Origin: Sphingobacteriaceae bacterium
GTDB taxonomy: Bacteria > Bacteroidota > Bacteroidia > B-17B0 > Aurantibacillaceae
DNA length: 49,513 bases
Direction of reading: 5' to 3'
Assembly: GCA_023251775.1 (NCBI GenBank)
Contig: JAHEYC010000005.1
Location: 27,869 to 77,381, forward strand
Shown: positions 41,707 through 49,513 of the stretch, piece after piece
How the letters are laid out: the number at the start of each line of letters is the position of its first letter
Numbering within the stretch: the first letter of the stretch is position 1
Made by a program: the position numbers and the translations under genes
The notes under the pieces: model-generated
What the model was told of the DNA's origin: nothing
The model's input: the letters and a program-made list of their open reading frames with translations, nothing else
The model's database searches: none

Positions 41707-43812
41707 TTGGCAGCAAAACTAAATATCTTTAAACTATTCGTCATACTCATGTTGAGTATGTGTGTGTGTGCACATTCACAAAATGCAACTACTGTAACAC
41801 CAATTACTCCTCCAAAAAAATTGGAGGCAGCCGATACCATCGAGCTAAATAATTTGATCAAAAAGGGCTGGGAACTTCATAAAAAAAATCTCACCGAATC
41901 GGCCATCACAAATGGCTTGTTAGCTTATGAAAAAGCGAGCTCAATTGATTTCCCTATAGGGATCTTACGTTCGCTCGATCTTTTATCGCAAAGCTATATT
42001 GCTAAAGCCGATTATGCCAATGCGCTCACATACGAACTACGCTATCTAAAACTTGCAGAAGAAAAAAAACTAGTACCAAAAATTGCCATCGCCTTAAAAG
42101 TTATTGCTTTCATTTATCAAAAAGAAGAACATTATTTCCAGTCGTTAAGTTACTACGATCAAAGTTATCGTAAATTCTTAGCGCTTGCCGATTCGGAAAA
42201 TATTGCAGGCGTACTTACTAACATGGGACTTAATTATTATCAGTTAGTGAATCAGTCGAAAGATAAAGGAGTTGTTTATACAGATTCTGCGCTTTATCTT
42301 TTAAATAGATCTTTAGGGATCTCGCGCAGAAATGATTATTATAAAACAACAGCTTCTGATCTCGGAAATCTTTCGGAGATCTACACGGCAAAAGGCGAAT
42401 ATTCGCAAGCGCTCGATCTGTCGAGTGAGGCCATAGAGAATTATCGTAAAATTGATGATATCAACGGAGAAGCTGTTTGCTATTTTGATATTGGAAGGAT
42501 CTACTTTACCCAAACAAATAACCCTAAAGCCGTTGAAAATTATTTGAAAGCATTAAAAATTGCGCTCGATCAAAAAAATACCTATTTGCAATATTATTGT
42601 TATGTTGATCTGGCTATGGTGTCGGCAAAAACTAACGATTACAAGTCGGCTTTTACTTACCATACAAAAATGACCAATATTCGTGATTCCTTGATCAACG
42701 TGGAAGATCTAAAGCAGATCAACGAAATGCAAACTAAATATGAGACAGAGAAAAAAGAGGCTATGAATAAATTGCTTACCGAACAAAATGATCTGTCGGT
42801 AAAAACCATTAAACAACAAAAGACCATCAATTATTTTATCATTGCCGTGCTTATCATGGCAGTGCTATTCTCTATCCTTATTTTAAGAGGTCTGAAAAAA
42901 CAGCGCAATGCAAATATTATCATCTCCAAACAAAAAGAAGAAGTTGAAGTAAAGAGTTCGGAGATCGAAAAACAAAAACATCTTTTGGAAGATAAACAAA
43001 AAGAGATCTTGGATAGTATAAATTATGCCAAGCGTATACAAGATTCCTTACTTGAGAATTTTGACATGGTGAACAAATTCTTTTCGGATGCGTTTGTTTT
43101 GCTTAAACCAAAAGATATTGTGAGCGGGGACTTTTATTGGTTGAGTAAAAAAATAATCACAACAAAAATAGACAGTAAACAATCGATGGTGGAAGAATTA
43201 CTTTTTATAGCCATTTGCGATAGCACAGGACATGGGGTTCCCGGAGGTTTTATGAGTTTATTGAATGCATCGTATTTAAGCGAGGCCATTAACGAAAAAA
43301 ATATCCACGCACCCAATAAAGTATTTGATCATGTACGCGAGCGTTTAATTCACACTATTAGTAAGAATGATCAAAAAGATGGATTTGATGGGGTATTACT
43401 TTGCTTCAATAAAAAAATGACATTCGAAAATAAAGAACTTAAGAGTACTACTATGGAATTAAGTTACGCTGCAGCTAATAATTCGCCTGTAATAATTAAG
43501 AACGGCAAACTTAACGACTTAGAAGCAGATAAAATGCCGGTAGGTTTTGGTGAGCGTACTGAAAAATTTAAACTCTTTACATGTTCCTTATCACCTAACG
43601 ATGTTATTTATGCTTATACCGATGGTTATGCCGATCAGTTTGGCGGAGCATTAGGAAAAAAATTCAAATCCCGTCAATTGAACGATCTTCTTTTATCATC
43701 ACATCAATTACCCTTAAAACAACAAGAAGAACTTTTGGCCAATACTTTTACAACCTGGCAAGGAGCACTTGAACAAGTGGATGATGTGTGTATCATTGGG
43801 ATTAGAGTATAA
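41707..43812 (+). CDS. TPR sensor with SpoIIE (PP2C-type) phosphatase domain
   Basis: The 701-residue protein has a signal peptide, periplasmic TPR repeats (about residues 55-330), one membrane span (about 374-396), a coiled linker with ILDSINYAKRIQDSLL (about 400-445) and a cytoplasmic SpoIIE domain (about 460-701; DIVSGDFYW, CDSTGHGVPGGFMS, DGFDGVLL, VDDVCII). It probably senses an envelope signal through protein contacts and dephosphorylates an anti-anti-sigma partner. It is a paralogue in its C-terminus of the rhodanese fusion at 7879. The TTG start is supported by the signal peptide. Confidence 0.9.
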   Translation: MAAKLNIFKLFVILMLSMCVCAHSQNATTVTPITPPKKLEAADTIELNNLIKKGWELHKKNLTESAITNGLLAYEKASSIDFPIGILRSLDLLSQSYIAKADYANALTYELRYLKLAEEKKLVPKIAIALKVIAFIYQKEEHYFQSLSYYDQSYRKFLALADSENIAGVLTNMGLNYYQLVNQSKDKGVVYTDSALYLLNRSLGISRRNDYYKTTASDLGNLSEIYTAKGEYSQALDLSSEAIENYRKIDDINGEAVCYFDIGRIYFTQTNNPKAVENYLKALKIALDQKNTYLQYYCYVDLAMVSAKTNDYKSAFTYHTKMTNIRDSLINVEDLKQINEMQTKYETEKKEAMNKLLTEQNDLSVKTIKQQKTINYFIIAVLIMAVLFSILILRGLKKQRNANIIISKQKEEVEVKSSEIEKQKHLLEDKQKEILDSINYAKRIQDSLLENFDMVNKFFSDAFVLLKPKDIVSGDFYWLSKKIITTKIDSKQSMVEELLFIAICDSTGHGVPGGFMSLLNASYLSEAINEKNIHAPNKVFDHVRERLIHTISKNDQKDGFDGVLLCFNKKMTFENKELKSTTMELSYAAANNSPVIIKNGKLNDLEADKMPVGFGERTEKFKLFTCSLSPNDVIYAYTDGYADQFGGALGKKFKSRQLNDLLLSSHQLPLKQQEELLANTFTTWQGALEQVDDVCIIGIRV

Positions 43813-43816
43813 AAAA

Positions 43817-43836
43817 GTCCCCGACGAATCGGGGAC
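43817..43836. terminator. Bidirectional terminator
   Basis: Perfect 8-bp stem gtccccga/tcggggac with a CGAA tetraloop, an A tract to the left and a T tract to the right. It serves the SpoIIE gene and the convergent TonB-plug gene. Confidence 0.88.
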
Positions 43837-43843
43837 CAAATTT

Positions 43844-44659
43844 TTATTGAAATAATATTCCGGCAGCTTTTTCCTTTTCCTCTTCTTCTCTCTCTTTTTT
43901 CTGTTCTCGTTTTTCGGCCGCTTTTCGATTGCGCATATTCTTTTCGCGAATGCCGCTGAAATAACTTTTGGTAGTAACAATAACCACACCACCTAAAACA
44001 TCACCGTACATGGCAGGAACTCCTCCGGTAAATACGGTCACATTCTCAAGAGATAAAGAAGGAATGGTTCCCATATCCAATGATTTTACACCATCAATAT
44101 AAACACCGTTCGCATCACTTCGTCCACCTCTAAAATGGAATCCGCCGCTTGCATCTTCAACAACATCCGATGCTAACGTAGAAACTACGGTCATAAGATC
44201 ACCGCCACGTTCAAACGCTGAATTTTGCATCAGTTCAGTTGCATCCAAACTTTTCATGCTATACACATTTGTTTCCGCACCGGTTTTTGTATAATCCTCC
44301 ACAATTAATTTACCATTAACAACAACTTCGGTAAATGTATTTGAGGTCATTTTAACATTCAAATACGTGGCATCGCCGGGAACAACTTTTACGCCGGTTA
44401 TTTTTTTGGATTGATGTCCTGATTCCATAACAACCACATCATACAAACCCGGTTCAAGCGGTTTATATTTGTAATTACCATCGGCATCACTTTCTGTTCC
44501 GCCAATAAGTCTATCGTCTTGCAGGATCTTTATCGTTGCAAAAGGTACTTTTTCTTTGAGTTCATTTTTTAGCACCCCTCTGATCTCGCCATAGGTTTGC
44601 TGAGCTGCGGCCGTGATACTTATAAGCATCAACATGGCCATTAGTTTGATTGTTTTCAT
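43844..44659 (-). CDS. Barrel-less TonB-plug protein
   Basis: The 271-residue protein has a signal peptide (1-19), a carboxypeptidase-regulatory-like domain (about 22-108) and a TonB-receptor plug (about 120-235; GGFHFRGGRSDANGVYIDGV, GGVPAMYGDVLGGVVIVTTK). It then stops in a charged helix (RKAAEKREQKKEREEEEKEKA). The ~20-strand barrel of a receptor is missing. A strong terminator directly after the stop shows that this is not an assembly break. It could be a domesticated partner of a full receptor or a TonB/ExbD ligand; a relict is possible. Confidence 0.82.
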   Translation of the reverse strand: MKTIKLMAMLMLISITAAAQQTYGEIRGVLKNELKEKVPFATIKILQDDRLIGGTESDADGNYKYKPLEPGLYDVVVMESGHQSKKITGVKVVPGDATYLNVKMTSNTFTEVVVNGKLIVEDYTKTGAETNVYSMKSLDATELMQNSAFERGGDLMTVVSTLASDVVEDASGGFHFRGGRSDANGVYIDGVKSLDMGTIPSLSLENVTVFTGGVPAMYGDVLGGVVIVTTKSYFSGIREKNMRNRKAAEKREQKKEREEEEKEKAAGILFQ

Positions 44660-44796
44660 TTATAGTGTTTTAAAGATTTATATTTAGAGCGCTCTGTTTG
44701 ATGATAAGACGGCAAGGGGTACGAATTCCATAAGAATTATTATCAATTTATTTTTATGGAATATTTGATTTACTTTGTCTATTAATTAAAACCCTT

Positions 44797-45387
44797 ATGT
44801 GGCTCTTTAAGAAAGCTTCATATCAAAGCGATGAGGAGATCATAAAAGCCTATAAAGACACCGGTAATACGGCCTTGATAGGCGAACTCTTCGAAAAGCA
44901 CGTGAAAACGGTTTATGGGGCTTGCTTGTTCTTTTTTAAGGATAAGGCCGAGGCACAGGATGCGGCTATGCAGATCTTTGAGAAATTGATAGTTGAATTA
45001 AAGAAAAAAGAGGTGCTGAATTTTAAAGGGTGGTTGAGTTTTGTGGTAAGAAATCATTGCATCAATATCATAAGACAAAACAAGACAAGATTCAGTTACC
45101 GAGAAGGACATTATGGATTTGAATTGGAAGCGCCAAATGAGCAGGAAGAGAATTATTTGGAAAGTCTGAGTAATGAAGAGTTGATACAAAAGCTTCCGAT
45201 GTTCTTGAATAAATTAAATGATAAACAAAAAGAATGCATAGAGTTGTTCTTTTTGAAGAATAAAAGTTATCAGGAAATTACCGCATCAACAGGATACAGT
45301 TTGAATGAAGTGAAAAGTTATATACAAAACGGAAAACGAAATTTAAAACAGATCATCTTAGATCATAAAGACACAAATGCAGCCTAA
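44797..45387 (+). CDS. ECF-type RNA polymerase sigma factor
   Basis: The 196-residue protein has sigma-70 region 2 (about residues 22-95; ELFEKHVKTVYGACLFFF, FKGWLSFVVRNHCINIIRQ) and region 4 (about 130-185; LNDKQKECIELFFLKNKSYQEITASTG). This matches Bacteroidota ECF factors. The next gene starts 11 nt before its stop, and its membrane protein is the probable anti-sigma or signal partner. Confidence 0.92.
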   Translation: MWLFKKASYQSDEEIIKAYKDTGNTALIGELFEKHVKTVYGACLFFFKDKAEAQDAAMQIFEKLIVELKKKEVLNFKGWLSFVVRNHCINIIRQNKTRFSYREGHYGFELEAPNEQEENYLESLSNEELIQKLPMFLNKLNDKQKECIELFFLKNKSYQEITASTGYSLNEVKSYIQNGKRNLKQIILDHKDTNAA

Positions 45388-46336
45388 TAAAAACATACCT
45401 ACAGATCTTGAACACCTTGCCGAGCTTGGCTATGATTCATTTCCCAATGCCGAAAAGGATGTTGAGCAATTGAAACAAACTATTAAAACGCGCTATGGAT
45501 CAAACGCAGGACTTAGTGGTAGTTTTATTGCCTTGGTAATTGGATTATTTATTGGCATTACTGTGTTCTTTACGATTTACAATACGCCCTTACTGTTTCC
45601 TTCGCGTTACGAAAATATTGCTGATAAAAACTCTTTGATGAATGAGGTAAAGAATGTAACTCTAGATACTATTCAAGTGATCTCACAAAGTAAAACACCA
45701 CATTTAATTAGCGAAAAATTCATTGAGCCAATAGAGGTTGACAGCATCACTAATGTTGACCATTTGGATGGAGCGAGAATTAGTGTGCTAACTAAAGATC
45801 CCATTTTAAAAACTGATCTGAAATATGCGCCCAATGCTCCAATTATTTATTTACACGATCTTAAGATCGCCAATTATCATGCCTATTATTTTGAAGCTCA
45901 AAAAATGATCATCGTTGGTCAGCATGTTGATCCCGACAAAGCCAACAGAACTGATCAAGGTTCTCTAACCAAGATGCCGCCAAATTATTATTTACATGAA
46001 GCCATTGATGATGCCATGAAATTGTTTAAAAAACAAAAGTATCAAGAATGTTTATCACTATTGAACACGGTTTCCGAAAAAAGTAAGGACGATGTGAACT
46101 GTGATTTTTATAAAGGCATGTGTTATTACTATTTAAAGAATTATGAAGCTTCCTACACATCTTTGAACCTTGCCGGTGCAAATAAGATCAATGTTTTTTT
46201 AGAAGAAAGTGAATTTTACATGGCACTTTCGGCTATCAAGGCCGGGCGTAGTGAGGAAGGACAAAAAAAGCTGCTTGAAATTGCTTCTAACAAGGGTTTT
46301 TATGCTTCAAAGGCCCAAGAAATTATGCCTAAATAG
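45377..46336 (+). CDS. Membrane protein with TPR-like domain, probable anti-sigma partner
   Basis: The 319-residue protein has a cytoplasmic N-terminus (about 1-45), one membrane span (about 46-70, SFIALVIGLFIGITVFFTIY) and a large extracytoplasmic part with a TPR-like end (about 205-319; AMKLFKKQKYQECLSLL, FYKGMCYYYLKNYEASY). It overlaps the ECF sigma gene by 11 nt. The position and topology fit an anti-sigma factor, but a zinc or FecR-type anti-sigma domain is not seen, so this is inference. Confidence 0.75.
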   Translation: MQPNKNIPTDLEHLAELGYDSFPNAEKDVEQLKQTIKTRYGSNAGLSGSFIALVIGLFIGITVFFTIYNTPLLFPSRYENIADKNSLMNEVKNVTLDTIQVISQSKTPHLISEKFIEPIEVDSITNVDHLDGARISVLTKDPILKTDLKYAPNAPIIYLHDLKIANYHAYYFEAQKMIIVGQHVDPDKANRTDQGSLTKMPPNYYLHEAIDDAMKLFKKQKYQECLSLLNTVSEKSKDDVNCDFYKGMCYYYLKNYEASYTSLNLAGANKINVFLEESEFYMALSAIKAGRSEEGQKKLLEIASNKGFYASKAQEIMPK

Positions 46337-46352
46337 GTCCGAAATAATTCAT

Positions 46353-46360
46353 TATCTTTA
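46353..46360 (+). promoter_or_regulatory. Predicted -7 box of the next gene
   Basis: TATCTTTA, 9 nt before the TTG start at 46370. Confidence 0.45.
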
Positions 46361-46369
46361 CTTCCTCTT

Positions 46370-47086
46370 TTGAAAAAGATAATACTATATTTTGCTGTTG
46401 TTTTGATCCCTATTAGTAATAAGGCACAAACCCCATACTTGTATTATAATAGCCTTACAGATTCTATCATCAATACATTTAATGTTGATACCAATCATTT
46501 AAGCATCAAGCGCACCGATCCCATGATCAAGTACAAGAATTATTTTAATTATGTACTTTGTTTTTATAAAGGACTTGAATATAAAAAGATAAGGATCAAG
46601 TCAGAAAAAACGCATCATGTTGCCGATGTAAAACCAAAACCCATTGATGTTATTGCTTCCCCGGAAGAAAGAGTTTATACCATCATCTTTAGTTCCGATG
46701 CCGGATCATTGATAGATACCGTAACATTTGAGAACTTAAGCGTTGATTCGAAAATTGCGTTGATAAGCAAACAAATAAGTTTGATAAAGGAATATAGTAC
46801 ACTTGGATTTTTTGAGGTGATAGGAATGCGCTTTAAGAAATATTCTTTACACAGATCCAATGAATTAAATAAGGATATTAATATTTATTCTATTGAAGCA
46901 GGCTTGGGTCATCAATTAATGACCTATACCAACGAAGTGTACGATAAATTATTGGAAGATAACTGGAAGGATAAGCACGCATATAAAAAATATTACCAAA
47001 AGAACGTTAATGCGCTAATGAGCTACGAAGCAATTAGAGTTTACCTTTATGATTGCGCAGTGTATTTGCAGAATGTTTATAAGTGA
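46370..47086 (+). CDS. Exported protein of unknown function
   Basis: The 238-residue protein has a signal peptide (1-19, MKKIILYFAVVLIPISNKA) and starts at TTG 46370. The rest has no recognised domain; it is mixed alpha/beta with a helical C-terminus (about 150-238). It lies 33 nt after the sigma/anti-sigma pair and has its own promoter-like box, so it may be a target or an independent gene. Its end meets a long hairpin and the convergent POT gene. Confidence 0.72.
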   Translation: MKKIILYFAVVLIPISNKAQTPYLYYNSLTDSIINTFNVDTNHLSIKRTDPMIKYKNYFNYVLCFYKGLEYKKIRIKSEKTHHVADVKPKPIDVIASPEERVYTIIFSSDAGSLIDTVTFENLSVDSKIALISKQISLIKEYSTLGFFEVIGMRFKKYSLHRSNELNKDINIYSIEAGLGHQLMTYTNEVYDKLLEDNWKDKHAYKKYYQKNVNALMSYEAIRVYLYDCAVYLQNVYK

Positions 47087-47160
47087 AGTACGAACTACGA
47101 GTGACGAAGTACGAATCTATGCGCACAGACTCGTACTTCGTCGTTCGAACTTCGTACTTC
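47085..47160. repeat. Long imperfect hairpin of ACGAAGT-type units
   Basis: Arms 47085-47114 and 47131-47160 pair at 26 of 30 positions around a 16-nt loop (gaagtacgaa ... cgtacttc). It lies between two convergent genes and is a candidate bidirectional terminator, built from repeated units like the other long hairpins. Confidence 0.88.
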
Positions 47161-47164
47161 GAAC

Positions 47165-48817
47165 TTAACTTTGCTTAAACACTTTATTGAGATTCTTCAA
47201 CAAAAAGAAAAGCAACACGGTAGCAAACATCAGCAAACCAAAATTGAGCCAAAAGAAATTCGCTTTATCATCAAACTTATCCCAGTTCTTTCCTAATTCG
47301 CCACTCACTTTATTACCTATAGATGTTGCCAAACTCCATCCGCCCATCATTAAAGCCGTTAATCGCGGTGGCGAAAGTTTTGACACCATGGATAATCCCA
47401 TTGGACTTAGACATAATTCGCCAATGGTTATCACACCATAACAGGCAATGAGCCACCAATAACTTGCTTTTACCATGCCATTATTTGTATAATGAACGGC
47501 GGCCACCATTACCAATGTAGAAAGCGCACTGATCAATAAACCATAAGCAATTTTTGTCCCTGTAGTTGGTTCTTTTCCTCTTTTATTTAAGAATCCGAAG
47601 AACAAAATAAGCAATGGTGTTAGTGCAATAACAAAAAATGGATTAATGGATTGTGATAAGTTGGTATTGGTTAGACTCAATTGCTTGCCTGCCTGTGGAA
47701 ATTTTTCGGGATCCAAATTCTTAAAATAAGAAGGATAATCGCTGCACATTACTGTTTCGCCTTTATCATCTTTTATTTTCCGGAACTGCTCGTCGAGTTG
47801 CGGCACATCCATATTCTTTGCTTCAATTTTCTCTACCATTCCTAAATTCAAACTATCCGAAACTTTTGAGAACCAGGTTGGACATTCACGGTCGGTATAA
47901 TTCTTAGCGTAAATAGTTAAGGCCGTACCATTTTGTTTGAAGATGGCCCAAAATAAAATAACAATAATAAAAATGATGAACATTGTCTTCAATGGTTTTT
48001 TTTCTTCCGTTGTTGACTTAAAGTAAATTGTAGCAAAGAAATAAATTACGGGAATACAAAACATGAAAAAAGCATCAGCACTATTACTACTAAGTATTGA
48101 ACCCTCCGTTCCGTTAAAGAACCAACCAACCACGGCGAAGATCACACCAATTCCCATCATTTTTAAAAAGTGCATTATGAAAGGTTTATCCTCAGGTTTT
48201 GGCTCACGGCGAACATCTACATGCTTATAATATTTTATTCCCAAGCAAAATGTAATTACACCAACGAACATTCCAATACCTGCTGCCATAAAAGCACCAT
48301 TCCATCCTATCTTGTTCAACATGATTGCTCCAACAAAATTGCAAATGAATGCGCCGACATTAATGCCCATGTAAAAAATATTATAGCCCGTATCTTTTTT
48401 GGCCACATATCTTGGATCGTTGAACATATTTCCAAGCAAGGTTGAAATATTTGGTTTAAAGAATCCGTTACCAATTACCATGATCACTAAAGCAGAATAA
48501 AATGCCCACATGTGCGGAATGGCGAGCATGCAATAGCCAATCCCCATTAATATACCGCCAAGAATAATTGAGAATCTATAACCTAATTTAAGATCGGCAA
48601 GTAATCCGCCCATAAATGGTGTGAGATAAGCAGCGGCAATAAATGTTCCGTAAATATCCGAAGCGTCGGCATTATCCCAACCAAATCCTCCTGCAGTTTT
48701 TTCGGCTGTCATGTACAACACAAACAAACCTATCATTAAGTAATAACCAAATCGTTCCCAAAATTCGGTGAACACCAAAAAAAATAATCCTTCGGGATAT
48801 CTGCGTTCTTTGCTCAT
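47165..48817 (-). CDS. POT/PTR2-family proton-coupled peptide transporter
   Basis: The 550-residue protein has the POT N-terminal ExxER motif in FTEFWERFGYYLMIGLFVLY, about 12-14 membrane spans and a long extracytoplasmic insert (about 325-390) between helices, as in other Bacteroidota members. It takes up di- and tripeptides with protons. I start at the ATG at 48817 (MSKERRYPEGLFFLVF). The longer frame from 48889 would add 24 unrelated residues. A TATCTTTA box (minus strand 48829-48822) lies 4 nt before this ATG. Confidence 0.92.
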   Translation of the reverse strand: MSKERRYPEGLFFLVFTEFWERFGYYLMIGLFVLYMTAEKTAGGFGWDNADASDIYGTFIAAAYLTPFMGGLLADLKLGYRFSIILGGILMGIGYCMLAIPHMWAFYSALVIMVIGNGFFKPNISTLLGNMFNDPRYVAKKDTGYNIFYMGINVGAFICNFVGAIMLNKIGWNGAFMAAGIGMFVGVITFCLGIKYYKHVDVRREPKPEDKPFIMHFLKMMGIGVIFAVVGWFFNGTEGSILSSNSADAFFMFCIPVIYFFATIYFKSTTEEKKPLKTMFIIFIIVILFWAIFKQNGTALTIYAKNYTDRECPTWFSKVSDSLNLGMVEKIEAKNMDVPQLDEQFRKIKDDKGETVMCSDYPSYFKNLDPEKFPQAGKQLSLTNTNLSQSINPFFVIALTPLLILFFGFLNKRGKEPTTGTKIAYGLLISALSTLVMVAAVHYTNNGMVKASYWWLIACYGVITIGELCLSPMGLSMVSKLSPPRLTALMMGGWSLATSIGNKVSGELGKNWDKFDDKANFFWLNFGLLMFATVLLFFLLKNLNKVFKQS

Positions 48818-48821
48818 GTGA

Positions 48822-48829
48822 TAAAGATA
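48822..48829 (-). promoter_or_regulatory. Predicted -7 box 4 nt before the POT start
   Basis: Minus-strand TATCTTTA then tcac and the ATG at 48817. It decides the start and predicts a leaderless mRNA. Confidence 0.5.
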
Positions 48830-48854
48830 ACAATTTATTGAAATTCCATCATGA

Positions 48855-48934
48855 TAGGTGAACCTACCGACACAAAATGTGTCGGCCAACCTGAGAACTC
48901 CATACTCTCAAGTTGGGCGGGACATTTTGTCCCG
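48855..48934. repeat. Array of four adjoining inverted repeats upstream of the POT gene
   Basis: Consecutive hairpins: 48855-48866 (taggt/accta), 48867-48885 (ccgacaca/tgtgtcgg), 48886-48916 (ccaac-c-tgaga/tctca-a-gttgg) and 48918-48934 (cgggaca/tgtcccg). Three have perfect arms and one has a single mismatch. No gene is present in 48818-49074. Confidence 0.85.
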
Positions 48935-49018
48935 GCAGAACAATAAGAAAAATGTTTTAGAATGACGCTTCGACAATCCTTCGATAGACTCAGTACATCG
49001 GCTCAGCGAACAGTTACG

Positions 49019-49052
49019 GCAAAAAAAAATCCCGGTCATTTCTAACCGGGAT
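49019..49052 (-). terminator. Terminator of atpDC
   Basis: Stem atcccggt (49029-49036) with (a)accgggat (49045-49052) and a T tract on the minus strand (complement of the A run at 49019-49029), 23 nt after the atpC stop. Confidence 0.88.
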
Positions 49053-49074
49053 CTATAAATTCAAAATATAAAAC

Positions 49075-49311
49075 TTAATCCGCTAAAACAATAACCGTAT
49101 TATGCTTGATCTCTGCAACACCACCTTTGATCACAAATTCTTTTTTCTCATTATTATCTTCGGTAAGGTGAATTGTTCCTGCTTTTAATGTGCTAATAAA
49201 TGGCGAGTGATCATTCAATACACCAAAACTTCCTTCGGTTCCCGGAAATACAGCCGACTTAACGTTTCCGTCGTACAGTTTTTTATCCGGTGTGATTATT
49301 TCTAATTTCAT
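49075..49311 (-). CDS. atpC: ATP synthase F1 epsilon subunit
   Basis: The 78-residue protein is the N-terminal beta-sandwich of the epsilon subunit ([15 protein letters not shown] ... FGVLNDHSPFISTL ... IKGGVAEI). It ends where many epsilon subunits continue with two regulatory helices, so this is the short form common in Bacteroidota. Epsilon couples rotation to catalysis and can inhibit ATP hydrolysis; the missing helices would weaken the inhibition. Its ATG overlaps the atpD stop (TAATG). Confidence 0.94.
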   Translation of the reverse strand: MKLEIITPDKKLYDGNVKSAVFPGTEGSFGVLNDHSPFISTLKAGTIHLTEDNNEKKEFVIKGGVAEIKHNTVIVLAD

Positions 49312-49513
49312 TACTTACTTTCAGCTAAAATTTTCTTGCCCTTCTCGATCGCTTCTTCAATATTTCCTACAAGGTTAAATGCAGCTTCAGGATATTCATC
49401 TACTTTACCATTAAGGATCATATTAAATCCTTTGATCGTATCTTCAATTGGAACTAACACTCCTTTTAATCCTGTGAATTGCTCAGCCACGTGGAATGGT
49501 TGTGATAAGAAAC
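49311..49513 (-). CDS. atpD: ATP synthase F1 beta subunit, C-terminal end (partial)
   Basis: The last 66 or so codons of atpD, read leftward from the window edge: [35 protein letters not shown] and a helical end. These are the conserved C-terminal segments of the catalytic beta subunit. The rest lies outside the window. The TAATG overlap with atpC shows translational coupling. Atp genes in Bacteroidota are often split, with atpDC apart from the rest. Confidence 0.93.
   Translation of the reverse strand, partial: FLSQPFHVAEQFTGLKGVLVPIEDTIKGFNMILNGKVDEYPEAAFNLVGNIEEAIEKGKKILAESK

Noticed and set aside
48935-49018. Repeat-like sequence cttcgataga...cggctcagcgaac as a mobile element end
   Set aside because: Only one copy is seen in the window and no associated gene, so nothing can be supported.

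Overview
The window reads as chromosome of a Bacteroidota bacterium (Flavobacteriia/Bacteroidia-like, AT-rich). The evidence is the many secreted proteins with type IX secretion C-terminal sorting domains, the TonB receptors with a carboxypeptidase-regulatory start, the SpoIIE-type phosphatases with the SINYAKRIQ linker, start codons without Shine-Dalgarno sequences, and recurrent TAnnTTT(G/A) promoter boxes. It is mostly core and niche genes with a few accessory patches. No rRNA, tRNA or CRISPR array was found.

Layout. 1-2.4 kb: the 3' part of an OmpA/PD40 protein facing an unknown secreted protein across a long hairpin. 2.5-4.7 kb: an arsenic operon (arsR, arsI, a 40-residue membrane peptide, arsC, a MerT-like/GDCCVxC fusion) with two matching ArsR operators and no recognisable arsenite pump. 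4.8-9.9 kb: a KAS III enzyme, then a Crp/Fnr regulator, an MFS carrier, a rhodanese-membrane-SpoIIE fusion and a DsrE protein, probably a sulfur or redox response unit. 10-17.4 kb: a copper divergon. Leftward lie a HYC_CC_PP-type protein, an HMA protein and a TonB receptor. Rightward lie five exported proteins including a thioredoxin-fold protein and two cupredoxin proteins. 17.4-18.2 kb: a REP-associated tyrosine transposase with a symmetric set of REP-like hairpins. 18.2-21.5 kb: a TSUP permease, a HisKA_2 kinase and a DEAD-box helicase. 21.6-32.2 kb: secreted proteins, lipoproteins, a ChaN-like protein, CX4CH proteins, an esterase and propeller proteins. 32.3-34.7 kb: panE and recA. 34.8-37.6 kb: an accessory patch with a DUF4062-like protein, a HEPN/MltR-like protein, a trypco2-like protein and a membrane protein bracketed by a 45-bp direct repeat. 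37.7-41.6 kb: carbonic anhydrase, SulP transporter, a small unknown protein, rsmE and divergent acpH. 41.7-47.1 kb: a TPR-SpoIIE phosphatase, a barrel-less TonB plug protein, and an ECF sigma factor with its likely membrane partner. 47.2-49.5 kb: a POT peptide transporter, atpC and the end of atpD.

Most notable signals. (i) recA and the transposase share a near-identical 25-bp element (24/25) with a ctaca...tgtag palindrome, at the same distance from a TACCTTTG box, which suggests common, possibly DNA-damage, control. (ii) The DUF4062/HEPN/trypco2 patch after recA is a candidate conflict or defence locus. (iii) The arsenic operon combines arsI and a MerT-GDCCVxC fusion but has no pump. (iv) The rhodanese-SpoIIE fusion beside DsrE may link sulfur state to partner switching. 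(v) At least five start codons lie exactly 4 nt after a -7-like box, implying leaderless mRNAs. (vi) Four back-to-back inverted repeats precede the POT gene, and four long hairpins of reiterated CACGAA-like units sit between genes. All functions are inferred by reading the sequence; no database search was run.
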